Part shown: positions 1-11,079 of the stretch, in pieces
How the letters are laid out: each line of letters starts with the position of its first letter
Numbering within the stretch: the first letter of the stretch is position 1
DNA from: Talpa occidentalis
Lineage: Eukaryota > Chordata > Mammalia > Eulipotyphla > Talpidae
Assembly (NCBI RefSeq): GCF_014898055.3
Contig: NW_026555331.1
Span: 111,287,194 to 111,351,193 of the forward strand
Length of the DNA stretch: 64,000 bases
Reading direction: 5' to 3'
Made by a program: the position numbers and the translations under genes
The notes under the pieces: model-generated
What the model saw: only the letters and a program-made list of their open reading frames with translations
What the model was told of the DNA's origin: nothing
Databases searched by the model: none

Positions 1-63
1 ATATCTAAGTAAAACCTTCACTCTATAAATGTTCACGTTAGAATGATCCATTCTACGGTTGTA

Positions 64-422
64 CAGTTGACTCCTGAATAATACTGGAATTAAGGGGGTT
101 AATCTCCCAGGCAGTCAAAACCCTGTATAACACTTTTGACTGTCCTTATGACAGCCACTAACAGCCTGCCATTGACTGAAAGCCTTACTGATAAAATAGT
201 CCATTAACACATATTGGGTGTGTTGTGTGCACTACATCCTGTATTCTTTCAATAAAGTAAGCTAGAGACCAGAAGATGTTAAGAACATCAAAAGGAAGAG
301 GAAATATATTACAGTACTGCTCTGTATTAGTCAACACCATAAGTTTACATCATCTGTTATAAGAAAAACTGTGCCTAAGTGAATCCATGCAGTTCAAACT
401 TGTGTTGTTCAAGGATCAACTG
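64..422. mobile_element. Tigger3-like nonautonomous DNA transposon (pogo / Tc1-mariner)
   Basis: The ends are inverted: CAGTTGACTCCTGAATAAT on the left and, read in reverse, CAGTTGATCCTTGAACAAC on the right. The element is flanked by TA on both sides (62-63 and 423-424), the duplication expected for Tc1/mariner-type insertion. Internal sequence resembles the short Tigger3-type elements of placental mammals. It has no transposase coding capacity. A chance ORF begins inside its right end. Confidence 0.8.
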
Positions 423-714
423 TATTTCAAAGAGTCAACTTTCCAGTTCCTAATCAAACCCATGTACCACCTGATGAGGTCACTGGTTTCTCTTATTTAT
501 TCAAATGAAGGCACGTGCAATTCTGATGTATTTAGAGTAAAACCAATCATTTTGATAAATGAAGTACAAATGGTCAATACATGTCAAAAATGTTTCACAT
601 TTCTCATAAAATAGTCATTTTGAACTCTCAAGTTAGTGATGAAGTTTCTTATCTGCAGCTGTTTTCTTTATGACAATACTTAGTGTGGTGAAACAGGTAC
701 ACTCTCACTTGTCA

Positions 715-1265
715 GAGGATTGGAAATATGTATCCAGAACTTAAGGGCATATATGACTAGCAACTCCACTTCTAGGAATTTATTCTAAGTAAAAGATTAA
801 AGATAAATCCAAGATTTATCTTACAAGGATAATCATCCTAGAGATGTTTACCGTAGTAAAAAATTGGAAAAGCTTTCACATATAAAAATAGACATCAGCT
901 ACATCAATTATGATATAGCTACACAGTGGAATGATATCTAGTCATTACAGAATATATCCTGGAAAGATATTTTAAGATATAAAAGGATATAACTGATGTG
1001 ACTATTTTGAGTGAAAAGAAAAACAGGCTTATGAACCGCAGAGTTAGTATGAACCCACATTTTTTACATATGTAGGTCTATAAAAACATATGTAATATAC
1101 AGATAAAGTGTCGATAAAAACACAGATACAGTAGAAGAAAGGAGATGCCCCACAGCACCTTCAGCTGTTGTCTCAGGATGGCAGTATTGTGAGTGGTTTT
1201 ACTTTTCTTCTATAAATATCTTTCCATCTACTAAATTTCAACAGTGTGTACTTATTTACTATTAA
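715..1265 (+). mobile_element. Old L1 (L1M/HAL1-type) 3' fragment
   Basis: Diverged matches to the usual old-L1 3' region: a 'cacttctaggaatttattct' type stretch, then 'ttggaaaagc', then a long A/T-rich tail region. No open frame survives and no target duplication was recognised. Confidence 0.6.
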
Positions 1266-1290
1266 TGTATTGATCTTGTAATCTTAAAGT

Positions 1291-1322
1291 AAGAGACAGA
1301 GAGAGAGAGAGAATGAGAGAGA
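1291..1322. repeat. (GA)n microsatellite, short and interrupted
   Basis: Purine run of GAGAGA units with one interruption by AAT. Confidence 0.85.
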
Positions 1323-2034
1323 TTATGATGTTGGTTTCCTGTGAACATCTTCCCCCTTCCCCTCAAAGTTTAGGTTTTATTGTTACTCAATTTTGTTTCG
1401 CTACTTTCTAAAACATAGTGTCTAAATAAGCATAAACTATTCATTTTTCAATAAAGAAATAACAGAGAAAAGTCAAGGGAAATTAGTATGTGGTAATTTA
1501 TTTTGAAAAATAAAAACATACTGGTGCTCTCTAAAACTTTCAATACTAAGAAAAGAAATCATAAAATAAAATATGTGATATCACTTTTGTCCTTAAACTG
1601 ATAGAATGCTACAGGTTAATAGTATCTCAATTAAAAAATGCATTTGTCTAAATAGTGATATAATAAAAGGGTCACTACGGGAAAAATAGCCTTTTTTGTG
1701 TTGTAGTTCATTTCTAAAGAGCTGTTTGGTAAACAGCTTAAAATGATACATGGAGGTTTTGTTATACTCCTTAATAGTTCTGCTCATTTGGTTGCTGGAT
1801 ACTAAAATATAAGTTAACAAGGAGGACAACAATAATTCCTCAATTGACTTTTAGATTATCTCCATCAGCTCAACATAATCCCAGTATTTAGAACAAGGTC
1901 AGGGACATCACAGATGCTCAACAGATATTTGCCTACTAATTCTGTAAGTGGGTTTCTCAGGAGGAAGATAAGATGAAGACCAGAATCATATTTTCTTTGC
2001 TAGCATATTTGAGCAGTGTTCTCAAATATGGTAG
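1323..2034. other. Intronic stretch without recognised features
   Basis: A/T-rich intron sequence. I see no repeat family or gene-like signal here. Confidence 0.5.
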
Positions 2035-2039
2035 GTGCA

Positions 2040-2477
2040 TGTAGGGTAAAGAAAATGTCAGGCTTTTCTGCCCTCCCGCCATCAGGATAGATGATGGATC
2101 CTTGAGGTCCTGAATGCATGCCTGATGGTGGGCACCTGGAATAGGGTGTGGGCATAGGTAGATGGGATTCACCTGGGCTAAGACTGTGCTTTTAAGGGCG
2201 GCGTCACGGGGACGCCGGGAGAAGCCGAGGAGAAGCCAAGAAGCCGAGAAAGAAGTAGCAGAAGCCAAGAGAGAAGCAGAGAACGCCAGAGAGCCCAGAT
2301 AGAGTGAAGACTTGCTGGGGGCTGGGAGGCCTGCCAGCCTCCCAGGCCCGCCAGGCTGCCATATGCCTGGTGAACCCCAATAAAAGACCTGCAAAACCAC
2401 TGAGGACTCCGATTCCTCCTTCACCCGGTCTGCATGGGATCAGAAAACCTGCACTGTGTCCATTCCTGCCCCTTACA
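2040..2477 (+). mobile_element. Solo ERV LTR, family A copy 1
   Basis: Begins TGTAGGGTAA and ends CCCCTTACA, the TG...CA form of a retroviral LTR. It is flanked by a perfect 5 bp duplication GTGCA (2035-2039 and 2478-2482). An AATAAA polyadenylation signal lies at 2379-2384. The middle holds repeated GAGAAGCC-like units (about 2217-2275). There is no internal retroviral sequence, so this is a solo LTR left by recombination. Two more copies follow within 3.5 kb. ORFs here are not genes. Confidence 0.85.
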
Positions 2478-2482
2478 GTGCA

Positions 2483-3058
2483 TAATAGAATTAGTCTGGA
2501 GAGTCCCAAAAGGTTTTGTGGCAATAACCTGGAACATGGAAGCTGGGCTGATATTCATTAGATCAAAAGTAGCTGAGAGAGAAAGTGCTAAGAAAGTAAG
2601 GCACAAATAAGGTAATTTGACTTGTTTAGGGAGCTGCAAATAGGCTCTGTCTAAATAAAATGCATGCTGGTTGTGATATTTTTTGAGTTTTATAGAAAAT
2701 AACATGAGAAATAAAGAAGACAAGGCCAGATTAGGGAGCCTTAGAAGACATGAAGCAGCAGGGGGTTTTCCACTGTCTTTGGCTTGAGTGGGAGTGAATG
2801 ACTATTCAATGATTTTCTTACTAGTCTGGACCTTGAAATTGCTTCCTCATGCCCCACTTATTCTCATTATTCTCATTCATTTTCCCTCAATTGTGTGTGA
2901 AGGGAGCCCAGGAGGAATGCAGGGTGTTTATCATTTAACCAGACATTAGTGTTTGGGCTTTAGATATAGGCTTTTATGTAAATAGCTGTTGATGGTTTAG
3001 AATACTGCCTTTCAGATACAACAGTGGCAAAACACTGAAATAAATAAAAAACACAAAG
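2483..3058. other. Intronic stretch between LTR copies 1 and 2
   Basis: No recognised repeat. A/T-rich intron sequence lies between the two target duplications. Confidence 0.5.
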
Positions 3059-3063
3059 GTAGT

Positions 3064-3452
3064 TACTGTGCAGGTTTTCTGATCCCATGCAGACCGGGTA
3101 AAGGAGGAGTCAGAGTCCTCAGTGGTTTTGCAGGTCTTTTATTGGGGTTCACCAGGCATATGGCAGGCTGGGGGGCTGGGAGGTTGGCAGTCCTCCCAGC
3201 CCCCAGCAAATCTTCACTCTCTCTGGGCTCTCTGCTTCTGCTTTGCTTCTCTCTCGGCTTCTCTCCGGCTTCTCTTTCGACTTCTGCTGCTGGCACTGGC
3301 GTCCCCGTGATGCCGCCCTTAAAAAGCAGTCTTAGTGCAGGTGTACCCACTTCAGGTGCCCGCCATCAGGCATGCATTCAGGATCACAGGGTTCCCTCAT
3401 CTATCCTGCTGGCGGGAGGGCAGAAAAGCCTGATTTTTTACCTTACCCTACA
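3064..3452 (-). mobile_element. Solo ERV LTR, family A copy 2 (inverted)
   Basis: On the minus strand it starts TGTAGGGTAAGG and follows copy 1, including the CCCAATAAAAGACC polyadenylation region. A 5 bp duplication GTAGT flanks it (3059-3063 and 3453-3457). The final dinucleotide is TA, not CA, probably a C-to-T change. The 3' end is about 20 bp shorter than in copy 1. A separate target duplication shows an independent insertion. Confidence 0.82.
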
Positions 3453-3457
3453 GTAGT

Positions 3458-4681
3458 TAAGGCTCCAGTCACATTTGACACAAAGGACTGACACTGTCCT
3501 TTCATTTAAAGACATATATTGTGGCTGCCTCTTATGTACACAGAGGAAATGTCACATATGCAATTCTCATTTTCTAATCTATAAAGAAACCTCCTTCAAG
3601 GAACATGTCTTGAATGGAGGGATGTCACTAGGAACCAGAAGCAGTACCTAAAGAAAAGATGTGAGTAGGAATCAGGCAGGAGATGTCTAAAGATGATGAC
3701 CAGCCTCACCTACATTGCTGTGTTGCAGGTAACTCACCCATTAAGATAAACTGATGGAAAATAACACATTTGAATCAAGAAATGAGTAATGCATACACTG
3801 ATGTGCAAACAAGCAACGCTCTATTGAGTAAGTAATTTCAAGGTGAATTGTCTTAGGAGAGAGCAGCAGGGGGGGGGCTTTTAAACTTCTTCAGCTGTGA
3901 CCCATTTTGTACTGCCTTTCAGTAAATATACAAATGATGTAAAACTGATCCAAGGAAACACTTGTCTGTGCTACTTGTGAAAACACTCTAAAAATTATCT
4001 GATTCCATTTTTTAAAGCACTATTCAAAAATCACGAGTGATTTCATCATCCCTGATGAGTTACTATTTGCAATTATTTCAAGAGAGTAATCCATTTGAAT
4101 GCCTTTTTCCTGATATTTTTTAAAATCCTATTTCTTGAGATAAAATGCCTATAACCACATCTCAGGAAATATTCAAAGTCAGATAGCAAATGACTCAAGG
4201 TCATGATTCAAAAGAATATATAAAAATGACAGAAATTATGGTATTATCTTAAGCATAAATATAGGAACTGTTGAAATAAGGAAAAATGGTTCAAAGAGCC
4301 GCTTCTGAACATCTCCCAGATATGACTGTGATGGCTACATTCTAAAACAGAAGCAAAATGGGTCAACAAGAGGTTTAGCTTTACTTATTTTTGTTTGTTT
4401 GTTTTTGACTTATCATAACCTAAAAACCCAACTCTTTAGCCAATCCAAATGGATCAACAAGTTGGCTATGATTCTGACTTTCTTCAAGAGCAGGACCTAC
4501 AAAGAAATTGGAGCTCTATTTCCACATAAAGAGAATGAAGATTTTGGTTCTGTTGGTAACAATCTGGCAGCATCAGGACTTACCTGGCAGCTCCTGACCT
4601 CCATCTGAGTGATGGTAACACGTGCTGGACTATGGCTGCCTCACTCCCCAACATACCACATCAGCGTAGCAGAGGGAAAAC
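3458..4681. other. Intronic stretch between LTR copies 2 and 3
   Basis: Mostly unassigned intron sequence. It includes a G-run at about 3871-3877 and an interrupted (GTTT)n run at about 4390-4406. No gene signal. Confidence 0.5.
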
Positions 4682-4686
4682 CTCGG

Positions 4687-5930
4687 TGTAGGGTAAATGA
4701 TGTCAGATTTTTCTGCCCTCCCACCATTAGGATACATGATGAATCCTGCAGTCTTGAATACATGCCTCATGGCAGACACCTGGAGTAGGGTGTGGGCATA
4801 TGTAGGTGGGATATGCCTGGGCTAAGACTGGGCTTTATTTATTTGTTTGTTTATTTTTAACTTTTTGTATTTTAACATTTATCATTTTTTACATTTTTAG
4901 ATAATATTTGCTTCCCCCACCCCCTCAGATTGAGTCCCCATAGAATTTCCTTCCCCAAGGCACCCGTGCACCATCACCACAGTCCCTTGTGCTCCTCCCT
5001 CTATCCTTCTCACACCTCTCCCTTCTCCTCCCCTGCAGTATGTCTCTGGTTTACAATTGTCTGTTTTTGCTTTGTTGTGTTTTGTACTGTTATTATTTTT
5101 TTTTACACTGATGTCTTATTTGGTTCCCCTATATTCCTGTTATAATTGAAACCATCCAATATTTTTCTTTTTCCTTCTGGCTTATTTCACTGAGCATAAT
5201 TCCTTCTAGCTCCATTCACGTTGCTGTGAATGGCATGAGTTTATCTTTTTTGATTGCTGAATAATATTCCATTGTGTATATATACCACATCTTCTTGATC
5301 CAGTCATCTATTTTTGGGCATTTGGATTGTTTCCAGGTTTCATCTATTGTCAATAGTGCTGCAATAAACACAGGTGTACCACACTGAGATACCACCTTAT
5401 ACCAGTAAGAATGGCACATATCAAAAAAACAAGCAACAACAAATGCTGGCAAGGATGTGGTGAAAAAGGAACTCTCCTACATTGCTGGTGGGAAGGCAAA
5501 CTGGTCCAACTACTGTGGAAAGATGTGTGGAGTTTCCTCAGTCTACTAAAAATGGAGCTACCATACGATCCGGCAATTCCACTACTAAGGATCTACCCAA
5601 AGGACACAAAAACAGTGATTCAAAAGAGCACCTGTAAGACTGGGCTTATAAAGACGGCATCACCGGGACGCCAGCAGTGTTAAAGAGAGATCAGAAAAGA
5701 ACCAGCAAAGAAGCAGAGGCCGGGAGAGAATGCCGGAGAGCCCAGAAAGAGTGAAGACTTGCTGGGGGCTGGGAGGCCTGCCAGCTTCCCGGACCCCCAA
5801 CACCCCTCTCTGCCGTGAACCTGGTAAACTCATTAAAAGCCTGAAAAAGCCCACCGAAGTTTCCGGCACTCTTCTTTACCCCGTCTGCTCCGATCATAGA
5901 GAACCTGCACTGTGCTCTTCCTACACTACA
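4687..5930 (+). mobile_element. Solo ERV LTR, family A copy 3, split by an L1
   Basis: The left part (4687-4835) starts TGTAGGGTAAATG. The right part resumes at about 5635 and ends CTACACTACA. The flanks are CTCGG (4682-4686) and CTTGG (5931-5935), a 5 bp duplication with one CpG-type change. A TATA-like box TTATAAAG lies at 5646-5653 and an ATTAAA signal at about 5833. The L1 at 4836-5634 interrupts it just upstream of the TATA-like box. Confidence 0.83.
4836..5634 (-). mobile_element. L1 insertion with inverted 5' half (twin priming) inside the LTR
   Basis: The target duplication TAAGACTGGGCTT is at 4823-4835 and 5635-5647. From the left, the insert has a T-rich tail, then the minus-strand L1 3' UTR and ORF2 C-terminal end up to about 5376. 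It then switches to plus-strand ORF2 sequence ([17 protein letters not shown]..., from 5411) up to 5634. The inverted part ends AGCACCTG and the 3' part begins CACCTGTGTTTATTGC, so the two halves are nearly contiguous in the source L1. That is the signature of twin priming. It is an ORF2 relic with no coding function. Confidence 0.85.
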
Positions 5931-6375
5931 CTTGGTCAGCCAGATTCCCAAAGCTGCCTCCATGGGGACAATAGTGTTACACAGGGCTACTGAGTTCTTT
6001 CTGTGTGTCCAACACTTTGATTACTCTGTTCATGTGGTTACAATCTTTAATAAGTTATAAAATATAAATTGAGGCACACAAAGGAAGAGGCTCACAAAGG
6101 CAAAAGTACCTAGGACCATGAAAGTCACAATGAGGTCGTGGCATAGATATATTTTATATCTCCATCTATAAATCTCTATCATATCTATGGCTATGAGGTA
6201 TCTATCTTAATACTCCCTATATATAAAAATCACCCAAAATTCTGTCATTTCAATTCGATTTATTTCTCCAACCCCCATTTTTTTTTTGAAAGTTCAAAAA
6301 AAAGTATTAACTTTTGTATCTAACGCCACAGGATAACTCAATGGAGTGTAAATGTTCATGCCTTTCTAGGAGTAT

Positions 6376-6640
6376 TTTTTTTTTAAGATTTATTTATTTA
6401 TTTATACAAGCACTGGGTACAGTCAGAAGCGCGGGAGGGTGAGAGAATTCACCAGAGCCAGAGTGGGGAGTAGAGCAGGCAGAAGGACTGAAGTACACTG
6501 CTGAGGGGAACAGCAGGCGGCAGGAGAGGTCTACGTGCCATGTGGGACCCTCGCTGGAGGCCGGGGATCAAACCGGTGCTGCAGAGGGTGCGGGCAGCTT
6601 CGCAACCCAGCACTCAACCGCTGCACCACCGGGGAGGCCA
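6376..6640 (-). mobile_element. tRNA-derived SINE (Rhin-1-like), copy 1
   Basis: Minus-strand orientation. The A-rich tail appears as AAGATTTATTTATTTATTTATACAAG on the left and the head as CACCACCGGGGAGGCC on the right. It is flanked by an imperfect 11 bp duplication (TCTAGGAGTAT / TCCAGGGGTAT, from about 6365 and 6641). The head has the GGTTCGATCCCCGGCC-like B box of a tRNA promoter. Confidence 0.85.
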
Positions 6641-6689
6641 TCCAGGGGTATGTTTCATAAAATAATACAAAGCCTTAAAATTTCAGACC

Positions 6690-7105
6690 ATTTGGCATAG
6701 AACTTCTACTCCTAAGAACTAATTCTCAGGAACTATTCAGATGGAGTACAAGGATGTTTGTCACTGTGCTATTACCACTAAAAATGGAAACATCCCTAAA
6801 TATTCTGGGATAAGAGTCTGGTTAAATTAATGAGAGTTGATCCACACAATGAAATGTTAAGCAGTTAAGCAGCCATTAAATCATGATATAATTACATATT
6901 TATTGTTGTAGGAAGATATTTATAATATATTGCATGTAAAGAATAGAATGTTAAAAATAGTATAATTTCATCTCACATTAATGCCAGAGAAGTTGTGAAA
7001 AGATACATACTAATCTTTCTTGGTGGTAGAACAGTAGGTGATTATTAGTTTTGCTTTTCTGCACTGAAATTTTTTTAACAATGAGCATATACTACATTGA
7101 ATTTA
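6690..7105 (+). mobile_element. Old L1 (L1M/HAL1-type) 3' fragment
   Basis: Diverged old-L1 3' region: 'aacttctactcctaag', 'aaaaatggaaacatccctaaat', and the ending 'tgcttttctgcactgaaattttttt...aatgagcatata'. No open frame. Confidence 0.6.
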
Positions 7106-7378
7106 AAAATGCTGAAGTCATACTGTTTGATTCAGGATCTATTTGGTAGACATTTCTCAATGGAAATTATTAAAGATTTGTACAAAGATGTAGTGACAGA
7201 GTATAGGTCTCTCTTAATTTTTCCCTTTCTACTAAATCTTTCCCATAAGCACATAAATAGGCTATAATTTCTCCCACCATTAAAAAAAAAAAACTAAGCT
7301 GACTGTAACTTCCTGTCCAGTTTCCACCTCATTTTTCTGTTTTCTGTTAAGCAAAACGCCTTTCAAAAGACATCTGTA

Positions 7379-9355
7379 TTTGATGTGCAAATCACGTAGT
7401 GTTTCGCCTATATTTCCTTCTATATATTTTATGGTTTCAGGTCTTATCTCTAGTTCTTTAATCCATTTTGAGTTGATTTTTGTGTATGGTGTGAGGTGGT
7501 GGTCAAGCTTCATTCTTTTGCATGTAGCGACCCAGTTTTCCCAGCACCATTTATTGAACAAACTTTCTTTGCTCCAATGCATATTCTTTGCTCCTTTGTC
7601 AAAGATTAGTTGACCATAAATCTGTGGGTTTATTTCTGGATTTTCTATTCGATTCCATTGGTCTGTATGTCTGTTCTTGTTCCAATACCATGCAGTTTTG
7701 ATGATTATGGCTTTGTAGTATAGTTTGAAGTCTGGGAGTCTGATGCCTCCATTCCCTTCTTTTTTTTTCAGGAGAGCTTTGGCTATTCGGGGTTTTTGGT
7801 GATTCCATATGAATTTCATCAATAATTGTTCTATTTCTTTGAAGAATGCCATTGAGATTTTGATTGGAATAGCATTGAATCTGTATATTGCTTTTGGTAG
7901 GATGGCCATTTTAATAATGTTTATTCTTCCAATCCATGAGCAGGGGATGTCTCTCCATTTCTTTGTGTCTTCTTCTATTTCTTTTAACAGTGTTTTATAG
8001 TTTTCTTTGTATAGGTCCTTTACCTCTTTTGTTAGATTTATTCCCAAATATTTGATTATTTTGTTTCAATAACAAAAGGGATGGTCTTTTTGATTTCTTC
8101 TTCTTCAGATTTATTGTTTGTGTATAGGAAGGCTACTGACTTTTGCGTGTTGATTTTGTATCCTGCCACTTTACTGAACTGATTTATGAGTTGAATTAGC
8201 TTTTCTGTGGAGTTTTTGGGGTTCTCTATGTATAATATCATATCGTCTGCAAATAGTGATAGTTTGACTTCTTCTTTTCCTATTTGGATTCCTTGGATGT
8301 CTTTCTCTTGTCTTATTGCCCTGGCTAGTACTTCCAGTATTATATTGAAAAGCAATGGTGAGAGTGGACATCCTTGTCTTGTTCCAGATCTTAATGGAAT
8401 TGCTTTCAGCTTTTCACCATTGAGAATGATACTGGCTGTTGACTTGTCATAGATGGCCTTTATGATGTTGAGGTATGTTCCTTGTATCCCCAGAATTTCA
8501 AGGGCTTTTATCATGAATGGGTGTTGCACTTTGTCGAAAGCTTTCTCAGCATCTATTGATATTATCATATGGTTTTTATATTTCTTTTTGTTGATGTGTT
8601 GGATAACGTTGATTGATTTTCGGATGTTAAACCATCCTTGTGCCCCTGGAATGAATCCAACTTGGTCGTGGTGAATTATCTTATGGATACATTGTTGGAT
8701 TCTGATAGCTAAAATTTTATTGAGGATTTTTGCATCAGTGTTCATTAGGGAGATTGGCCTATAGTTTTCCTTTTTTGTGTTGTCCTTGTTCGGTTTTGGT
8801 ATTAGTGTAATGTTGGCTTCATAAAACGTGTTTGGTATTGTCCCTTCCTTCTCAATTTTTTGGAAGAGTTTGTGAAGGATAGGCACTAATTCATCTCTGA
8901 ATGTTTGGTAGAATTCATTTGTAAATCCATCAGGTCCTGGGCTTTTGTTTTTGGGGAGGTTTTTTATTACCATTTCAATTTCGCTAATTGTAATTGGTCT
9001 GTTTAGGTGTTCTATTTCTTCTTTATCTAGCTTTGGGTGATTGTAGAGTTGTAGGAATTTGTCCATCTCCTCTAGATTGTTAAACTTGTTTCCATATAAC
9101 TGTTCATAGTAGTTACTGATTATTCTTTTGATTTCTGCTGTGTCCGTTGTGATTTCTCCTCTTTCATTGATGATCCTGTTTATTTGTGCTTTCTCCCTTT
9201 TTTCCTTTGTGAGCCTGGCTAGGGGTTTGTCTATTTTATTGATTTTTTCAAAAAACCAGCTCTTGGTTTCATTGATCTTTTGGATTGTTTTTTTAGTTTC
9301 AATTTCATTTATTTCTGCTTTGGTTTTTATTATTTCTTTTCTTCTACTGGTTTTG
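7379..9355 (-). pseudogene. L1 ORF2 fragment: reverse transcriptase and downstream domain (inverted half)
   Basis: The minus strand translates as L1 ORF2 from the linker before the reverse transcriptase (SRRKEI..., about 9340) through the RT domain (open 9066-8056, with [28 protein letters not shown] and [13 protein letters not shown]). It continues into the post-RT region (open 8047-7280, beginning [18 protein letters not shown]). A short break between 8056 and 8047 splits the two frames. The endonuclease domain and ORF1 are missing, so it cannot act. The last codons of the raw frame, below 7379, are host sequence. Confidence 0.92.
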
Positions 9356-10212
9356 GAGACATCTTTACAGACACATCACCCAAAGCAGTGATAGTGAAGG
9401 CAAAGATAAACAGCTGGGACTACATCAAATTAAAGAGCTTTTGCACAGCAAAAGAGACAATAACAAAAACAAAGAGAAACCCCACCAACTGGGAGAACAT
9501 TTTTGCACCCAACACTAATGATAAAGGACTGATCACAAAAATCTGCAAAGAGCTGATGAGACTCAACAACAACAAAGAAAATAATCCAGTCAAAAAATGG
9601 GCAGAAGAGCTTAAAAGAAACTTCTCTGAAGAGGAAATGCAAATGGCCAACAGGCATATGAAAAAATGTTCAACATCACTTGTCATCAGGGAAATGCAAA
9701 TCAAAACTACCATGAGATACCATCTTACACCAGTGAGAATGGCACATATTAAAAAAACTAGCAACAACAAATGTTGGCGAGGGTGTGGAGAAAAAGGAAC
9801 TCTTCTGCACTGTTGGTGGGAGTGCAAACTGGTCCAACCACTGTGGAAAGCTGTATGGAGATTTCTGGACCTACTAAACATAGAGCTTCCATATGATCCA
9901 GCAATTCCACTCCTAGGTATTTACCCAAAGGACACAGAAACATCAATTCCAAAGAGCACCTGCACTCCTATGTTTATAGCAGCACTGTTTACAATAGCTA
10001 AGCTTTGGAAACAACCCAAATGCCCAAAAATAGATGACTGGATCAAGAAGATGTGGTACATATATACCATGGAATATTACTCAGCATTCAAAAAAGATAA
10101 ACACATGCAATTTGCAGCAACATGGATGGCGCTGGAAGGGATCATGCTCAGCGAAATAAGCCAAAAAGAAAAAGAAAAATACCGGATGGTCTCACTCATA
10201 GCAGGAATCTAG
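9356..10212 (+). pseudogene. L1 ORF2 C-terminal fragment
   Basis: Plus-strand frame open from about 9356 to the stop at 10212. It contains [18 protein letters not shown], the cysteine-rich [18 protein letters not shown] and [19 protein letters not shown], and ends SLIAGI. This is the intact C-terminal end of ORF2. The apparent start further upstream (9280) reads antisense through the inverted half and is not biological. Confidence 0.92.
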
Positions 10213-10404
10213 AGAAAACTTAAATAAGGGACCAGGAAAATGAATAACTACAAGAAAGTGAAAATCAAAATCAACAAAAAACTATGAACCAGAGACACTT
10301 TTAGGGGGGCGGGGGTGGGAGGGGAGGGATTGGGGTCAGAATGGGGAGGCTGCAATTGTATGGGGAATATAACAATAAAATTTATTAAAAAAAAAAAAAA
10401 AAAA
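10213..10404 (+). other. L1 3' UTR and poly-A tail
   Basis: Begins after the ORF2 stop. It includes the G-rich GGGGGGCGGGGGTGGGAGGGG stretch (about 10304-10325), typical of L1 3' UTRs, and an AATAAAATTTATT signal before an A run ending at 10404. Confidence 0.9.
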
Positions 10405-10773
10405 CAAAAGACATCTGTAACAATCTCTCTCAAACTACATGATGAAGATGAAGAAGCAGCTTGTTTTCAATTTCCAATCTATTGACTAGAAAAAGATACT
10501 CTTAAAAAATATAATACAAATTAACAACTAGACAAATGATCATGTTCTAGAATGTTGTGGTCATGTCAAACTGCTATAAATATTACTAAAAGCTGAATCT
10601 GCACTCTGGCAGGGATCCTGGACCACCCTGAGCAGCACTCGTCTGTACTTATTGTCCTACTCCGTCTATCCTCACCCTAAATACATTGAACTACCTATAT
10701 CCCCACCACTTCCTTGAAGCTGCATTTGCTTAGGTCACCCTGACCACCACATAGCTCAAATTAATGCCCAATT

Positions 10774-11032
10774 TTTTTTTTTTTAAGATTTATTTATACA
10801 AGCACTGGGTACAGTCAGAAGCGTGGGAGGGTGAGAGGATTCACCAGAGCCAGAGCGGAAAGTAGAGCAGGCAGACTGACGAAATACACCGCTGAGGGGA
10901 GCAGCAGGCGGCAGGAGAGGTCTGTGCGCCATGTGGGACCCTCGCTAGGGGCCGGGGATCAAACCGGTGCTGCAGAGGCTGTGGGCAGCTTTGCAAAACA
11001 GCGCTCAACCACTGCGCCACCAGGGGAGGCCC
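10774..11032 (-). mobile_element. tRNA-derived SINE (Rhin-1-like), copy 2
   Basis: Perfect 12 bp target duplication TAATGCCCAATT (10762-10773 and 11033-11044). Closely similar to copies 1 and 3, which suggests a young subfamily. ORFs on both strands are artefacts. Confidence 0.92.
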
Positions 11033-11079
11033 TAATGCCCAATTCTTAATCCTCATTTAACTCCATTACCTGCAGCATT

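Larger units (their letters stand above)
7379..10404 (+). mobile_element. L1 insertion, 5'-truncated, with inverted 5' half (twin priming)
   Basis: A perfect 15 bp target duplication CAAAAGACATCTGTA flanks it (7364-7378 and 10405-10419). The left 2 kb (7379 to about 9355) is ORF2 on the minus strand. The right part (about 9356-10404) is the C-terminal end of ORF2, the 3' UTR and a poly-A tail on the plus strand. The inverted half stops after ...LRDLHIK and the plus half resumes within a few residues of that point in ORF2, so little or nothing was lost at the switch. The reverse-transcriptase motif FADD is readable, suggesting a fairly recent insertion. Confidence 0.93.

Noticed and set aside
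3063..3456. ORFs on both strands rich in Arg/Glu or Ser/Leu
   Set aside because: They are translations of the LTR with its GAGAAGCC-type repeats, and the same frames recur at 2204-2561 and 5660-5993 in the sister LTRs.
9280..10212. 310-codon plus-strand ORF read as one protein
   Set aside because: Its first 25 or so codons are antisense to the inverted L1 half. Only the part from about 9356 is ORF2, so the single frame is a by-product of the inversion.
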